64,000 nt of DNA from Clostridium sp. AM34-11AC (GCF_003435375.1 NZ_QWGL01000008.1:49849-113848); one strand, 5' to 3'. Counted from the first letter of the stretch, positions 18,602 through 28,512 are shown. Notes: generated from the sequence alone by a model not told the origin. Numbers and translations are program-made.

Positions 18602-20086
18602 GTGGTAATTGGAGATTGGTTAAAACGCATGAAATACGATCTGGTTTGCGGCAGTCTGGACCAGAACGTAGATGAAGTGATCTATGATTCGAGAAAGGCA
18701 AGACCGGATTCCGTATTCGTGTGCATTCAGGGCAGCACCAGGGATTCCCACGAGTTTATTCCGGACGTATTAAGGGCTGGCTGTAAAGTTCTTGTGGTAG
18801 AAAAAGAAGTGGAAGTACCGGCGGATGTGACTGTGATCCGGGTTGAGAGCGGACGACTCGCGCTGGCGGAGCTTTCTGCGGCGCGATTCGGTTATCCGGC
18901 AGAGAAACTGATCACCATCGGGATCACCGGCACGAAGGGAAAGACCACGACGAGCTATATGATCAAGGCGGTCCTTGAGGCAGCCGGAAAGAAGACCGGT
19001 CTCATCGGAACGAATGGCGCAGTCATCGGGGATGTGAAATTCCCGACCTCCAATACGACACCGGAATCCTATGTGGTGCAGGATTATTTCCATAAAATGG
19101 TGGAAGCTGGCTGTGAGTGCTGTGTGATGGAGGTCTCCTCTCAGGCTTTAATGCTTCACAGGGTCGGCGGGATCATGTTCGACTACGGTCTGTTCACAAA
19201 TATTTCTCCGGACCATATCGGGCCGAAGGAACACAAGAGCTTTGAAGAGTATCTTTTTTATAAGTCAAGGCTTCTTACTGTCTGCAAAACGGGGATCGTG
19301 AATCGTCTGACAGACCACTACGATGAGGTCGTAAAGGATGCGACCTGCAGACTTCTTACATATGCCCTGAATGGAAACGCGGATTTCATGGGTGATGACA
19401 TTCACTATGCATCAAATCACGATTTTGTGGGAATTGAATTCACAATCCACGGCATGCTTGACGGAAGAGTCCGCGTAGGGATGCCGGGAAAATTCAACGC
19501 GGATAATGCTCTGGCGGCGTTGGCGGTCTGCACTCTGGCGCTTTCCGGTGGAAGCGGGGTGCTTGATGATCATACAAAACAGGCAATCCTTGGATCCCTC
19601 GTGAAGGTCCGCGTGGATGGTCGCATGGAGATCGCGCACGTATCGAAAAAGTGCAGTGTGATCGTGGATTACGCCCACAATGCGGTCAGCATGGAAAGTC
19701 TGCTCACAACACTCCGGGATTATCATCCGAAGCGTCTCGTATGTGTATTCGGCTGTGGTGGAAACCGCGCCAGAGATCGCAGATATTCAATGGGGGAGAT
19801 CGGTGGAAAGATGGCGGATTTCTGTATCATTACGGCCGACAATCCGCGTTTTGAGAAAAACGAGGACATCATCAAGGACATCGAGGTGGGCCTTGCGAAG
19901 ACGGACGGAACATATCTTGTGATCCCGGACAGACGGGAAGCAATCTTTTACGCGATCAGGAACGCCGAGGAGGGTGACATGATCGCCATTATCGGAAAAG
20001 GCCATGAGGATTATCAGGAGATCGAAGGTGTGAAACATCATTTTCTGGATCGGGAAGTCGTGGAAGAGGCGGTAAATAATGTATGA
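18602..20086 (+). CDS. murE: UDP-N-acetylmuramoyl-tripeptide synthetase
   Basis: A ligase of about 494 residues that adds the third amino acid to UDP-MurNAc-L-Ala-D-Glu in peptidoglycan synthesis. N-terminal substrate domain (VIYDSRKARPDSVFVC), central ATPase domain with GITGTKGKTTTSYM and the carbamylated-Lys region, then a C-terminal domain. The DNPR motif (residues 413-416) marks enzymes specific for meso-diaminopimelate rather than lysine. GTG 18602 fits the AGAAAGG ribosome site nine bases upstream; ATG 18593 directly abuts that site and is less likely. Its end overlaps the region just before murF by spacing of 49 bases, with a double ribosome site before murF. Confidence 0.94.
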   Translation: MVIGDWLKRMKYDLVCGSLDQNVDEVIYDSRKARPDSVFVCIQGSTRDSHEFIPDVLRAGCKVLVVEKEVEVPADVTVIRVESGRLALAELSAARFGYPAEKLITIGITGTKGKTTTSYMIKAVLEAAGKKTGLIGTNGAVIGDVKFPTSNTTPESYVVQDYFHKMVEAGCECCVMEVSSQALMLHRVGGIMFDYGLFTNISPDHIGPKEHKSFEEYLFYKSRLLTVCKTGIVNRLTDHYDEVVKDATCRLLTYALNGNADFMGDDIHYASNHDFVGIEFTIHGMLDGRVRVGMPGKFNADNALAALAVCTLALSGGSGVLDDHTKQAILGSLVKVRVDGRMEIAHVSKKCSVIVDYAHNAVSMESLLTTLRDYHPKRLVCVFGCGGNRARDRRYSMGEIGGKMADFCIITADNPRFEKNEDIIKDIEVGLAKTDGTYLVIPDRREAIFYAIRNAEEGDMIAIIGKGHEDYQEIEGVKHHFLDREVVEEAVNNV

Positions 20087-20135
20087 TCGTCCGCAGAGGG
20101 ACGCAGACTGCAGCAGTAAAGGAGATTGGAAAGGA

Positions 20136-21524
20136 ATGGAGAACGTAAGCGTTCAGGATATCGTCCTTGCCACCGGAGGCGTACTGCTCTCCGGAGATGA
20201 CGGTGTCATGTTAAACAAGATCCGCCTGGATTCCAGACAGGTTGAGACCGGAGATCTTTTCGTGCCGATCATCGGCGAGAAAGTAGATGCACATAAATTT
20301 CTGGAACAGGTTGCCGAAAAGGGAGCCGGTGCGGTGCTTACAAGTGAGCATAAGGAAAAAACGGAAGAAATGGCGGAGACCTCCTGTGCCTGGATCGCTG
20401 TGGATGACACGAAAAAAGCACTTCAGGCCGTAGGCCGTTACCTCAGAAAACGTCTGACACTGCCCATTGTCGGTATCACAGGGAGCGTCGGAAAGACCAC
20501 AACGCGGGAAATGATCGCGGCGGCACTCTCTGCGCGGTTTCATGTATACAAGACTCCGGGCAACAGCAACAGTCAGGTAGGAGTTCCGATTACCGTGTCC
20601 GAGATCACAAAAGAAGATGAAGTGGGTGTTCTGGAGCTTGGAATGAGCGAGCCGGGTGAACTTACCGTGATCGCACGGATCGCGAAGCCGGATGTGGCAG
20701 TGATCACAAACATCGGGATCACCCACATCGAGCAGCTTGGATCCCGCGAGAATATTTACAGGGAGAAGCTGACGATCCAGGACGGACTTTCCGATGGCGG
20801 CATCCTCATCTTAAACGGCGACGATGATATGCTTTGCAGGACCAGGGGAAAGGCCGGTGTGAAGACAGTCTACTATGGCACCGGGGAAACCTGTGATTAC
20901 CGCGCAGTGGACATCGTCCTCATGGACGGAAAAACGGAGTTTACGGCTGTTCATGCGGGAAAAACCCAGGAAGTCCTCTTGAACGTCATGGGCACACACA
21001 ATGTGATGAACGCTCTGGCAGCCATTGCGGTCTGCTGTGAACGCGGTATGACGATGGAAGAAGCCGCGGAGGGTCTTCTGACTTTCCATGGATTCAAACA
21101 CCGCCAGCAGGTCTATGCCGACGGAAGATTTACGGTGATGGATGACTCTTACAACGCGAGTCCGGCATCCATGAAGGCGGCTCTCGATGTGTTTCAGGGA
21201 CTCACGGGAAAACGCCATATTGCTGTCCTTGCGGATATGAAGGAGCTTGGCGGGAATTATCTGGCCTACCACAGGGAGGTGGGCGAGTACGCGGCCAATT
21301 CCGGCGTGGATCTTGTTGTGACGCTGGGCGAGGCATGCAGGAGTCTGGCAGAAGGCGCCCGTGCGGTAAAGGAGATTCCGGTGGTGGAATTTTCAGACTG
21401 CGGGGAGATGGTGAAATATCTGGAAGCGGAGATCCGGGACGGAGACTGCGTTCTCTTTAAGGGATCCAACTCCATGGGATTGTCTGCTGTGGCAGATCAA
21501 TTCGTGGAGATGGCCGGAAGGTAG
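20136..21524 (+). CDS. murF: UDP-N-acetylmuramoyl-tripeptide-D-alanyl-D-alanine ligase
   Basis: A 462-residue Mur ligase that adds D-Ala-D-Ala to complete the muropeptide precursor. The three Mur domains are present: an N-terminal DSRQVETGDLFVPI substrate domain, the ATPase with GITGSVGKTTTREM and TPGNSNSQVGVP, and a C-terminal domain with DSYNASPASMKAAL. The start ATG 20136 is preceded by TAAAGGAG (11 bases away) and a second AAAGGA touching the start. It directly follows murE, so the two late muropeptide steps are co-expressed. An 11-base sequence around the stop codon, ATGGCCGGAAG, is repeated 17 bases downstream. Confidence 0.96.
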   Translation: MENVSVQDIVLATGGVLLSGDDGVMLNKIRLDSRQVETGDLFVPIIGEKVDAHKFLEQVAEKGAGAVLTSEHKEKTEEMAETSCAWIAVDDTKKALQAVGRYLRKRLTLPIVGITGSVGKTTTREMIAAALSARFHVYKTPGNSNSQVGVPITVSEITKEDEVGVLELGMSEPGELTVIARIAKPDVAVITNIGITHIEQLGSRENIYREKLTIQDGLSDGGILILNGDDDMLCRTRGKAGVKTVYYGTGETCDYRAVDIVLMDGKTEFTAVHAGKTQEVLLNVMGTHNVMNALAAIAVCCERGMTMEEAAEGLLTFHGFKHRQQVYADGRFTVMDDSYNASPASMKAALDVFQGLTGKRHIAVLADMKELGGNYLAYHREVGEYAANSGVDLVVTLGEACRSLAEGARAVKEIPVVEFSDCGEMVKYLEAEIRDGDCVLFKGSNSMGLSAVADQFVEMAGR

Positions 21525-21560
21525 GAATGGCCGGAAGTTTTGAGAAGGGAGGGATCCGAA

Positions 21561-23780
21561 ATGGAACCGTATGCAGATGTCATCATTGATCTTTCCGTAA
21601 AAAATGTGGACCGGATCTTCCAATACCGGATCCCTGACCATCTGAAAGAGCTTGTAAAGCCCGGAGTTCAGGTGAATATCCCTTTCGGAAAGGGAAATAC
21701 CGAACGGAAAGGGATCGTGGTAGGTCTCTCAAAAGAGACAGATTATGACCCTGAAAAAATGAAAGAGCTCCTGGATGTGGAGACAGGCGCTGTCCCGATC
21801 CGTACTCAGATGATCTGCCTCGCCTTCTGGATGAAGGACCGCTATTCCACCACGATGAATCAGGCACTGAAGACGGTTCTTCCCGTAAAGGCGAAGGTGA
21901 TGCCGAGGGAAGAACGTGTGATCGTTTCCTTAAAACCGAAGAATGAGATCGAAACGCTGCTTATAGAAGCGGAAAAGAAGAAATACCGGGCACGGATAAG
22001 GCTTTACCGGGCACTTCTTGAAAACGGGGAGCTGCCTTTGAAGCTGACTTCCGAAAAGCTCGGCATCACGGCTGCGATGCTGAAACCGTTAGTAGAAAAA
22101 GAGATCGTGGACCTGAAAACAGTCAAAAAAGAACCGGGAGCAGGAAACAGATTTCCAGAGACCGGACCTGTTGCCCTGAATCAGGAACAGAAGAACGCGG
22201 CGGAGACCGTGATCCGGGACTATGATTCCGGACAGCGTAATACCTATCTGCTCTACGGAATCACGGGAAGCGGTAAGACGGAGGTCTACATGGAGCTCAT
22301 CGACTACGTCCTTCGGAAAGGCCGGCAGGCCATCGTCCTGATCCCGGAGATCTCCCTGACTTACCAGACCGTGATGCGTTTTTACCGGCGATTTGGAAAC
22401 CGGGTTGGTATCATGAATTCCAGACTTTCGGCGGGAGAGCGCTATGAGCAGTCGGAGAGGGCGGCAAACGGGGAGATCGATATTATGATCGGTCCGCGTT
22501 CCGCTCTTTTCACACCGTTTCCGGATCTGGGGCTCATCATCATCGACGAGGAACATGAGGGAGCTTACAAGAGTGAGACAGCACCGCGGTACGATGCCAG
22601 GGAGGTTGCAAAGGTCCGGGCAGATATGAGCCGGGCAGCCGTAGTCTTAGGCTCTGCGACACCGTCCGTGGAGAGCTATTATCTGGCAGAACAGGGCGAG
22701 TATAAGCTTTTGACCCTCACAAAGAGGGCAAAGGAGAACAGCCGTCTGGCGGGGGTCCATATTGTGGATCTGAGAGAAGAACTCGCAGAGGGAAACCGCT
22801 CGATCTTCAGCCGGAGATTAAAAGGGCTGATCGAGGACCGGCTGGCGAACAGGCAGCAGGTGATGCTGTTCATGAACCGGCGGGGATATGCGGGCTTTGT
22901 GTCCTGCCGCTCCTGCGGAAAGGCGATGAAATGCCCACACTGTGATGTGAGTCTTACATACCACAAAAACGGACGGTTAAAATGCCACTACTGCGGATTT
23001 GAACGGCCGCTGCCGGATCGATGTCCGTCCTGCGGTTCCCCGTTTATCGCGCCCTTTGGGACGGGGACCCAGAAACTGGAAGAATTTACAAAGAGGGAAT
23101 TTCCAAAGGCCCGGATCTTAAGGATGGATGCGGACACCACGGCAAAAAAAGGGGCTCATGAAGAAATCCTCACCACCTTCGCAGAGGGCGGGGCGGATAT
23201 TCTCATTGGGACCCAGATGATCGTAAAGGGTCATGACTTCGCGAGTGTGACCCTTGTGGGTGTCATGGCAGCGGATCTCTCCCTCTATGCACCGGACTAT
23301 AAGAGCGCAGAGCGTACCTTTGAGCTCCTGACTCAGGCATCCGGGCGGGCCGGGCGCGGGGAGCTTCAGGGAGATGTGGTGATCCAGACATATGCGCCGG
23401 ACCATTATGCAGTATCCTCCGCGGCAGAGCAGGACTATCTGCAGTTTTACCGGCAGGAGCTTCTGTACCGGAAGATGATGGGATATCCGCCCCTTGTGAG
23501 GCTTCTGACTATCAGTCTTTCCTCAAAGAGGGAGGCGGATGTGATCCGTGCGTCAGAGGATATGAAACGGGTCATTCTGAGGGAATATGCACTGGATGGA
23601 CTGAAGGTCATCGGTCCGGTGGAGGATTCCCCCTACAAACTTAATGATAATTACAGAAAAATTTTATATATGAAACATGAAAGTTATGATATACTATTAA
23701 AAGTCAGAAATTGCGCCCGGAAGCGGGAGAACATCCCGGATCTTTTCCGGAATGTGTTCGTCCAGTACGATCTGACTTAG
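21561..23780 (+). CDS. priA: primosomal protein N' (replication restart helicase)
   Basis: A 739-residue superfamily 2 helicase that reloads the replisome at stalled forks. N-terminal 3' DNA-binding domain (DLSVKNVDRIFQYRIPD, VNIPFGKGN), then Walker A GITGSGKTEVY and the DEEH box (IIIDEEHEGAYK). Between helicase halves sits the zinc domain with CRSCGKAMKCPHC and CHYCGF...CPSCGSP, eight cysteines for two zinc ions. GTQMIVKGHDF and QASGRAGRG are motifs V and VI. Start 21561 follows GGGAGGG by seven bases. It heads the conserved priA-def-fmt-rsmB-rlmN-prpC-prkC-rsgA-rpe-thiN order known from Firmicutes. Confidence 0.96.
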   Translation: MEPYADVIIDLSVKNVDRIFQYRIPDHLKELVKPGVQVNIPFGKGNTERKGIVVGLSKETDYDPEKMKELLDVETGAVPIRTQMICLAFWMKDRYSTTMNQALKTVLPVKAKVMPREERVIVSLKPKNEIETLLIEAEKKKYRARIRLYRALLENGELPLKLTSEKLGITAAMLKPLVEKEIVDLKTVKKEPGAGNRFPETGPVALNQEQKNAAETVIRDYDSGQRNTYLLYGITGSGKTEVYMELIDYVLRKGRQAIVLIPEISLTYQTVMRFYRRFGNRVGIMNSRLSAGERYEQSERAANGEIDIMIGPRSALFTPFPDLGLIIIDEEHEGAYKSETAPRYDAREVAKVRADMSRAAVVLGSATPSVESYYLAEQGEYKLLTLTKRAKENSRLAGVHIVDLREELAEGNRSIFSRRLKGLIEDRLANRQQVMLFMNRRGYAGFVSCRSCGKAMKCPHCDVSLTYHKNGRLKCHYCGFERPLPDRCPSCGSPFIAPFGTGTQKLEEFTKREFPKARILRMDADTTAKKGAHEEILTTFAEGGADILIGTQMIVKGHDFASVTLVGVMAADLSLYAPDYKSAERTFELLTQASGRAGRGELQGDVVIQTYAPDHYAVSSAAEQDYLQFYRQELLYRKMMGYPPLVRLLTISLSSKREADVIRASEDMKRVILREYALDGLKVIGPVEDSPYKLNDNYRKILYMKHESYDILLKVRNCARKRENIPDLFRNVFVQYDLT

Positions 23781-23817
23781 TAGTTTTCGATAAAAAATTG
23801 AGAGGAAATAAGATAAA

Positions 23818-24294
23818 ATGGCAATCAGACAGATCAGAACCATCGGAGATGAGATCCTTACAAAAGAGTGTAAGCCGGTAAAGGAAATGAATGAGAGGAC
23901 CCTTGAGCTCATCGAAGATATGTTTGAGACAATGTATGAGAATAACGGCGTCGGCCTTGCCGCACCGCAGGTGGGTGTCCGCAAGCGCGTCGTGGTTATC
24001 GATGTGGAGGACGGAAACCAGTATGTGCTGATCAACCCGGAGATCCTCGAGACGAGCGGAAGCCAGACCGGTCAGGAAGGCTGCTTAAGTGTTCCGGGAA
24101 AATGCGGACAGGTGACCCGCGCGGATCATGTAAAGGCAAAAGCTCTCAATGAGAATATGGAAGAGTATGTGATCGAGGCAGACGGACTTCTTGCGAGATG
24201 CATTCTCCACGAGTGCGACCATCTGGATGGAAAACTTTACGTCGATCTCGTAGAAGGCGAACTTCAGGATACAGCCGGAGAGGATGAGGAATAG
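23818..24294 (+). CDS. def: peptide deformylase
   Basis: A 158-residue metalloenzyme that removes the formyl group from nascent proteins at the ribosome exit. All three motifs are present: GVGLAAPQVG, EGCLSVPG with metal ligand Cys89, and HECDH with His131, catalytic Glu132 and His135. The EGCLS form and short length place it with the compact clostridial deformylases. AGAGGAAA lies upstream of the ATG. The stop is one base from the fmt start, so formylation and deformylation are expressed together. Confidence 0.97.
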   Translation: MAIRQIRTIGDEILTKECKPVKEMNERTLELIEDMFETMYENNGVGLAAPQVGVRKRVVVIDVEDGNQYVLINPEILETSGSQTGQEGCLSVPGKCGQVTRADHVKAKALNENMEEYVIEADGLLARCILHECDHLDGKLYVDLVEGELQDTAGEDEE

Positions 24295-24295
24295 T

Positions 24296-25222
24296 ATGCG
24301 TATTGTTTTTATGGGAACGCCGGACTTTGCGGTTCCGACGCTGACTGCTCTCATTGAGGGCGGACATGAAGTTGTGGCTGTGGTGACACAGCCGGATAAG
24401 CCGAAGGGGCGCGGAAAAGCCGTCCTTATGACTCCTGTAAAGGAAAAAGCGATCGAGTATGAAATCCCGGTATACCAGCCGGTAAAGGTGCGGGATCCGG
24501 AATTTGTGGAGCTTTTAAAAACGATGGCACCGGATGCCATCGTTGTCGTCGCATTTGGCCAGATCCTTCCGAAGTCCATTCTGGATCTTCCGAAATACGG
24601 CTGCGTGAATGTACACGCGTCCCTGCTTCCGAAATACCGCGGGGCTGCCCCGATCCAGTGGGCGGTCATTGACGGTGAGAAGGAGAGCGGAGTGACGACC
24701 ATGATGATGGATGTGGGGCTGGATACCGGCGATATGCTGGAACAGAAAGCGATCCCGTTAGATGAGAAAGAGACTGGCGGAAGCCTGTTTGACAAGCTCT
24801 CTGCTCTCGGTGGATCCATGATCTTATCCACTCTAAAGGGACTGGAAAACGGAACGATCACGAGAACTCCGCAGGGAGAGTCCGGTACTTCCTACGCGAA
24901 GATGCTCACGAAAGAAATGGGACATATCGACTGGACGAAGGACGCGGTGTCCATTGAGCGTCTTGTCCGCGGCTTAAATCCGTGGCCAAGCGCATATACA
25001 TCATATGCCGGAAAGACGATGAAAATCTGGTCAGCAGAGGTTACGGATCTTCCGGGAGAAAGAGCTCCGGGAAAGATTCATGTGACAAAGGACCGGCTTT
25101 TTTTTGAGACCGGAGAGGGTGTCCTTGATGTAAAGGAGCTTCAGCTTGAGGGAAAGAAGCGGATGGATACAGCTTCCTTCCTGCGCGGTTTCCAGATGGA
25201 AGACGGAAGTTTCTGCGGGTAA
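24296..25222 (+). CDS. fmt: methionyl-tRNA formyltransferase
   Basis: A 308-residue enzyme that formylates initiator Met-tRNA with 10-formyl-THF. It begins MRIVFMGTPDFAVP and has the catalytic stretch NVHASLLPKYRGAAPIQW (Asn and His of the active site) with the Asp in MMMDVGLDTGDML. The C-terminal tRNA-binding domain includes RGLNPWPSAYT. ATG 24296 begins one base after the def stop, and GGAG inside the def 3' end serves as ribosome site. Donor formyl-THF would come from Fhs at 16.9-18.5 kb. Confidence 0.97.
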   Translation: MRIVFMGTPDFAVPTLTALIEGGHEVVAVVTQPDKPKGRGKAVLMTPVKEKAIEYEIPVYQPVKVRDPEFVELLKTMAPDAIVVVAFGQILPKSILDLPKYGCVNVHASLLPKYRGAAPIQWAVIDGEKESGVTTMMMDVGLDTGDMLEQKAIPLDEKETGGSLFDKLSALGGSMILSTLKGLENGTITRTPQGESGTSYAKMLTKEMGHIDWTKDAVSIERLVRGLNPWPSAYTSYAGKTMKIWSAEVTDLPGERAPGKIHVTKDRLFFETGEGVLDVKELQLEGKKRMDTASFLRGFQMEDGSFCG

Positions 25223-25258
25223 GCTTCGCGGGTGATGCCGCGGGCGGTCCTGAAAAAT

Positions 25259-25274
25259 CCGGCTGAAAAGCCGG
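25259..25274 (+). repeat. GNRA-loop hairpin between fmt and the Zn-peptidase
   Basis: CCGGCT-GAAA-AGCCGG is a perfect 6-bp stem closed by a GAAA tetraloop. No T-run follows, so it is an mRNA stem rather than a terminator. Confidence 0.5.
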
Positions 25275-25316
25275 CTGCCGGGACGACAGAAACGAGATCG
25301 AAAGGAGAGATGTTTT

Positions 25317-26042
25317 ATGTACGGAATGTATGGTTACGGTTATGGTTATGGCCTTGATCCGACGATCATCCTTGTATTGATCGGAGTTGCCCTTTCTCTC
25401 TGGGCTCAGGGACGTGTAAATTCCACGTTCTCGAGATATTCCAGAGTCCGCAGCATGACTGGCATGACAGGGGCAGAGGCGGCGAGACGCCTTTTAAATG
25501 CGCAGGGAATCTACGATGTGACGGTCCAGCAGATCGCCGGTGAACTTACCGATCACTATGATCCGCGGACGAAGACCGTAAACCTGTCCCAGTCCGTTTA
25601 CGGAGCGACTTCCGTTGCGGCTATCGGTGTTGCCGCCCACGAATGCGGCCACGCGATGCAGGACAATGAGGGATATGCGCCGTTACGGTTCAGAAGTGCT
25701 CTCGTTCCGGTGGCAAACTTCGGCTCCAGTCTTTCCTGGCCGCTGATCCTTTTAGGACTTGTGTTCGGCGGACTTGGTTCTCCGCTGGTGGAGATCGGAA
25801 TCTTAATGTTCTCTCTGGCGGTGCTGTTCCAGCTTGTGACACTTCCGGTAGAGTACAATGCGTCTGCCCGTGCGGTAAGACTTCTGGATGCACAGGGCAT
25901 TCTCGCGGGCGAGGAAGTAAACGGGACGAGAAAAGTACTGAACGCGGCGGCACTGACCTATGTGGCGGCAGCAGCGACTTCGATCCTGCAGCTTCTCCGT
26001 CTCATAATTCTCTTTGGAGGAAGAAACAGACGTGACAGATAA
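25317..26042 (+). CDS. membrane-bound zinc metallopeptidase (YugP-like, Zn_peptidase_2)
   Basis: A 241-residue membrane protease of unknown substrate. The N terminus is Gly/Tyr-rich (MYGMYGYGYGYGLDP), then a membrane helix at about 15-35. The zinc motif HECGH (His108, Glu109, His112) lies in VAAHECGHAMQ. Three further hydrophobic segments follow (about 125-145, 150-180 and 215-235). These features define the YugP family. AAAGGAGAG precedes ATG 25317 by seven bases. Its last 11 bases overlap the rsmB start, so it is in the same operon. Confidence 0.9.
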   Translation: MYGMYGYGYGYGLDPTIILVLIGVALSLWAQGRVNSTFSRYSRVRSMTGMTGAEAARRLLNAQGIYDVTVQQIAGELTDHYDPRTKTVNLSQSVYGATSVAAIGVAAHECGHAMQDNEGYAPLRFRSALVPVANFGSSLSWPLILLGLVFGGLGSPLVEIGILMFSLAVLFQLVTLPVEYNASARAVRLLDAQGILAGEEVNGTRKVLNAAALTYVAAAATSILQLLRLIILFGGRNRRDR

Positions 26043-27363
26043 TACGACAAATATCCGGGAGGTCGTCCTTGACGTCCTTCTGGAAGTCCTCGAAAACCAT
26101 AATTTGAGCCATATTGTTTTAAAGCAGGCACTGGAAAAGTACCTGTTTCTGGAACGTCAGGACCGCGCGTTTATCACAAGATGCGTGGAGGGAACTCTGG
26201 AGTACCGGATCCAGATCGATGCAGTGCTTGACCGCTTTTCGAAGGTGAAGACCGCAAAAATGAAGCCGGTGATCCGGGAGATCCTCAGAATGTCGGTCTA
26301 CCAGATTCTGTATATGGAGCGTGTACCGGACTCCGCGGTCTGCAATGAGGCGGTAAAGCTTGCAAAGAAACGAAAATTCCAGGGGCTTTCCGGCTTTGTG
26401 AACGGTGTCCTGCGGACGGTCTCCAGAGAAAAAGGGAAACTTGTCTGGAAGGACGCTTCGGAGCGCTATTCGATCCCCCGGTGGATGTTATCCATGTGGG
26501 AGGAGATGTATGGAAAAGAGACTTCTGAAACCATTGCTGCGTCATTTTTAGAAGAACGCCCCCTTACGGTGCGCTTTAATGAGAGCATCTCCCCGGCGGA
26601 GAAAACGATCGGAGAGTTGAGAGATCATGGCATTACGGTGGAGGAGTCCGGGATATTTCCGGGGATCGCTTCGATCCGTGGCTTCGACTACTTAGACCGG
26701 GTGTGCGCGTTCACGGAAGGAAAGATCACAGTTCAGGATCCAAGCTCCTCCCTTGCGGCACAGATGGCATCTATTGCCCCGGGAGATTTCGTTCTTGACG
26801 TGTGCGGAGCTCCGGGAGGAAAGGCCATGCATGCAGCAGATCTTTTAAAAGGTACCGGTATGGTGGAAGCGAGAGATGTGAGCGGGAGAAAGACGGATCT
26901 TATTGAGGAGAACATCATGCGCTGCGGCTTCCGGAACATTCGCACGAACGTTTGGGACGCGACAGTTCTGGATCCGTCTATGGTGGAGCAGGCAGATGTG
27001 GTTCTGGCAGATCTCCCATGTTCCGGTCTCGGAATTATCGGAAAGAAACCGGATATCAAAGAGCGGATGACGAGAGATGAGATCAAAAATCTCGCAAAGC
27101 TGCAGAGGGAGATCCTTTCTGTGGTGACTCAGTATGTAAAACCTGGTGGAACGCTTGTTTACAGTACCTGTACGATCACTGAGGAAGAGAATGAAGAAAA
27201 CGCGGACTGGATCGAGAAGCATCTGGCGTTTGAAAAGAAGAGGATCGCAGATCTCCTGCCGGAGGCTCTTAAGAGTTCCTGCGAGGAGAACAGGATCCAG
27301 CTTCTTCCGGGACTCCATCCCTGCGACGGCTTCTTTATCTCTGTGTTCAAAAAGAAGAAATAA
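26032..27363 (+). CDS. rsmB: 16S rRNA (cytosine-C5) methyltransferase, RsmB family
   Basis: A 443-residue SAM-dependent enzyme that methylates C967 of 16S rRNA (E. coli numbering). The N-terminal 150 residues are a NusB-like RNA-binding domain (FITRCVEGTLEYR, LRMSVYQILYMERVPDSAVCNEAVKLAK). The methyltransferase half has VLDVCGAPGGK for SAM, the PCSG motif in LADLPCSGLG, and the catalytic Cys in VYSTCTIT. GTG 26032 was chosen because TTTGGAGG lies 11 bases upstream; it overlaps the previous gene by 11 bases. An in-frame ATG at 26014 would precede that ribosome site. Confidence 0.94.
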   Translation: MTDNTTNIREVVLDVLLEVLENHNLSHIVLKQALEKYLFLERQDRAFITRCVEGTLEYRIQIDAVLDRFSKVKTAKMKPVIREILRMSVYQILYMERVPDSAVCNEAVKLAKKRKFQGLSGFVNGVLRTVSREKGKLVWKDASERYSIPRWMLSMWEEMYGKETSETIAASFLEERPLTVRFNESISPAEKTIGELRDHGITVEESGIFPGIASIRGFDYLDRVCAFTEGKITVQDPSSSLAAQMASIAPGDFVLDVCGAPGGKAMHAADLLKGTGMVEARDVSGRKTDLIEENIMRCGFRNIRTNVWDATVLDPSMVEQADVVLADLPCSGLGIIGKKPDIKERMTRDEIKNLAKLQREILSVVTQYVKPGGTLVYSTCTITEEENEENADWIEKHLAFEKKRIADLLPEALKSSCEENRIQLLPGLHPCDGFFISVFKKKK

Positions 27364-27380
27364 TACTGTGCAGGTTCTGA

Positions 27381-27421
27381 ATCCGCGGACATGACTGCCT
27401 GCGGATCCGTTAAAAACGGAT
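27381..27421 (+). repeat. two overlapping alternative stems between rsmB and rlmN
   Basis: ATCCGC (27381) can pair with GCGGAT (27401), and ATCCGTT (27405) with AACGGAT (27415). The stems share bases 27405-27406, so they exclude each other. TTTATG follows, which is too short for a clear terminator. Confidence 0.45.
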
Positions 27422-27465
27422 TTATGTGGAAACATGACAGAACCAAGGCTTTTGGAGAATCGAGA

Positions 27466-28512
27466 ATGGAAAAGAAAGACCTGAAATCAATGACACTGGA
27501 AGAACTGACAGAGTTCGTGAAGGAGCTGGGTGAAAAATCGTTCCGGGCAAAACAGTTATACCAGTGGATGCATGTAAAATTAGCCGAGTCTTTAGACGAA
27601 TGTACGAACCTTCCGAAGTCGCTTAAGGAAAAGCTTTCGGAATACAGTACATACACGTCCCTTAAGACCGTAAAGATGCTGGAATCGGGGATCGACGGGA
27701 CAAGAAAGTATCTGTTCGGTCTCGATGACGGAAACGTGATCGAGAGCGTCCTGATGAAATATCACCACGGAAATTCTGTGTGTATTTCCTCTCAGGTGGG
27801 CTGCCGCATGGGCTGCCGGTTCTGTGCGTCCACTCTGGACGGACTCACAAGAAACTTACGTCCTTCGGAGATGCTGGATCAGATCTACCGGATCCAGAGA
27901 TCCACGGGAGAGCGTGTCTCCAACGTTGTGGTCATGGGAAGTGGTGAGCCGATGGATAACTATGATAACCTGATCCGGTTTATCAGGCTTCTTTCCGATG
28001 AAAACGGTCTGAATATCAGTCAGAGAAATATCACGGTATCCACCTGCGGGATCGTACCAAAGATCTTAAAGCTTGCGGAAGAAGGTCTTTCCATTACTCT
28101 GGCACTTTCCCTTCATGCGCCGGACGATGAGACGAGAAAGACTCTGATGCCCATCGCCAACAGCTACTCCTTATCGGAGGTGCTTCCGGCATGTAAGGAA
28201 TATTATAAAAAGACAGGAAGACGCCTGACCTTTGAGTACAGTCTTGTACAGGGCGTCAATGATAACCTTGACGAGGCAAAGCGCCTGACTGCGCTTTTAA
28301 AGGATATGCAGGGGCACGTGAACCTGATTCCGGTAAACCCGATCAAGGAACGCGACTTCAAACAGTCCAATCGGGATGCCATTGACGCGTTCAGGGGTTA
28401 TCTTGAAAAACACGGCATCAACGTTACGATCCGCAGGGAGATGGGCCGCGATATCGGCGGTGCCTGCGGACAGCTTAGAAAGAGCTATCTGAGTGAGGAG
28501 GAATCGTCATGA
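27466..28512 (+). CDS. rlmN: 23S rRNA (adenine2503-C2) / tRNA A37 methyltransferase, radical SAM
   Basis: A 348-residue radical SAM enzyme that methylates A2503 of 23S rRNA and A37 of some tRNAs. The cluster motif is C113-RMG-C117-RF-C120, inside SQVGCRMGCRFCAS. The conserved VVMGSGEPMDNYDN, ALSLHAPDDETR and late catalytic Cys in RREMGRDIGGACGQL are all present. ATG 27466 has GGAG 10-14 bases upstream; earlier ATGs in frame lack a site and give an atypical N terminus. It overlaps the phosphatase gene by four bases (ATGA). Confidence 0.96.
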   Translation: MEKKDLKSMTLEELTEFVKELGEKSFRAKQLYQWMHVKLAESLDECTNLPKSLKEKLSEYSTYTSLKTVKMLESGIDGTRKYLFGLDDGNVIESVLMKYHHGNSVCISSQVGCRMGCRFCASTLDGLTRNLRPSEMLDQIYRIQRSTGERVSNVVVMGSGEPMDNYDNLIRFIRLLSDENGLNISQRNITVSTCGIVPKILKLAEEGLSITLALSLHAPDDETRKTLMPIANSYSLSEVLPACKEYYKKTGRRLTFEYSLVQGVNDNLDEAKRLTALLKDMQGHVNLIPVNPIKERDFKQSNRDAIDAFRGYLEKHGINVTIRREMGRDIGGACGQLRKSYLSEEESS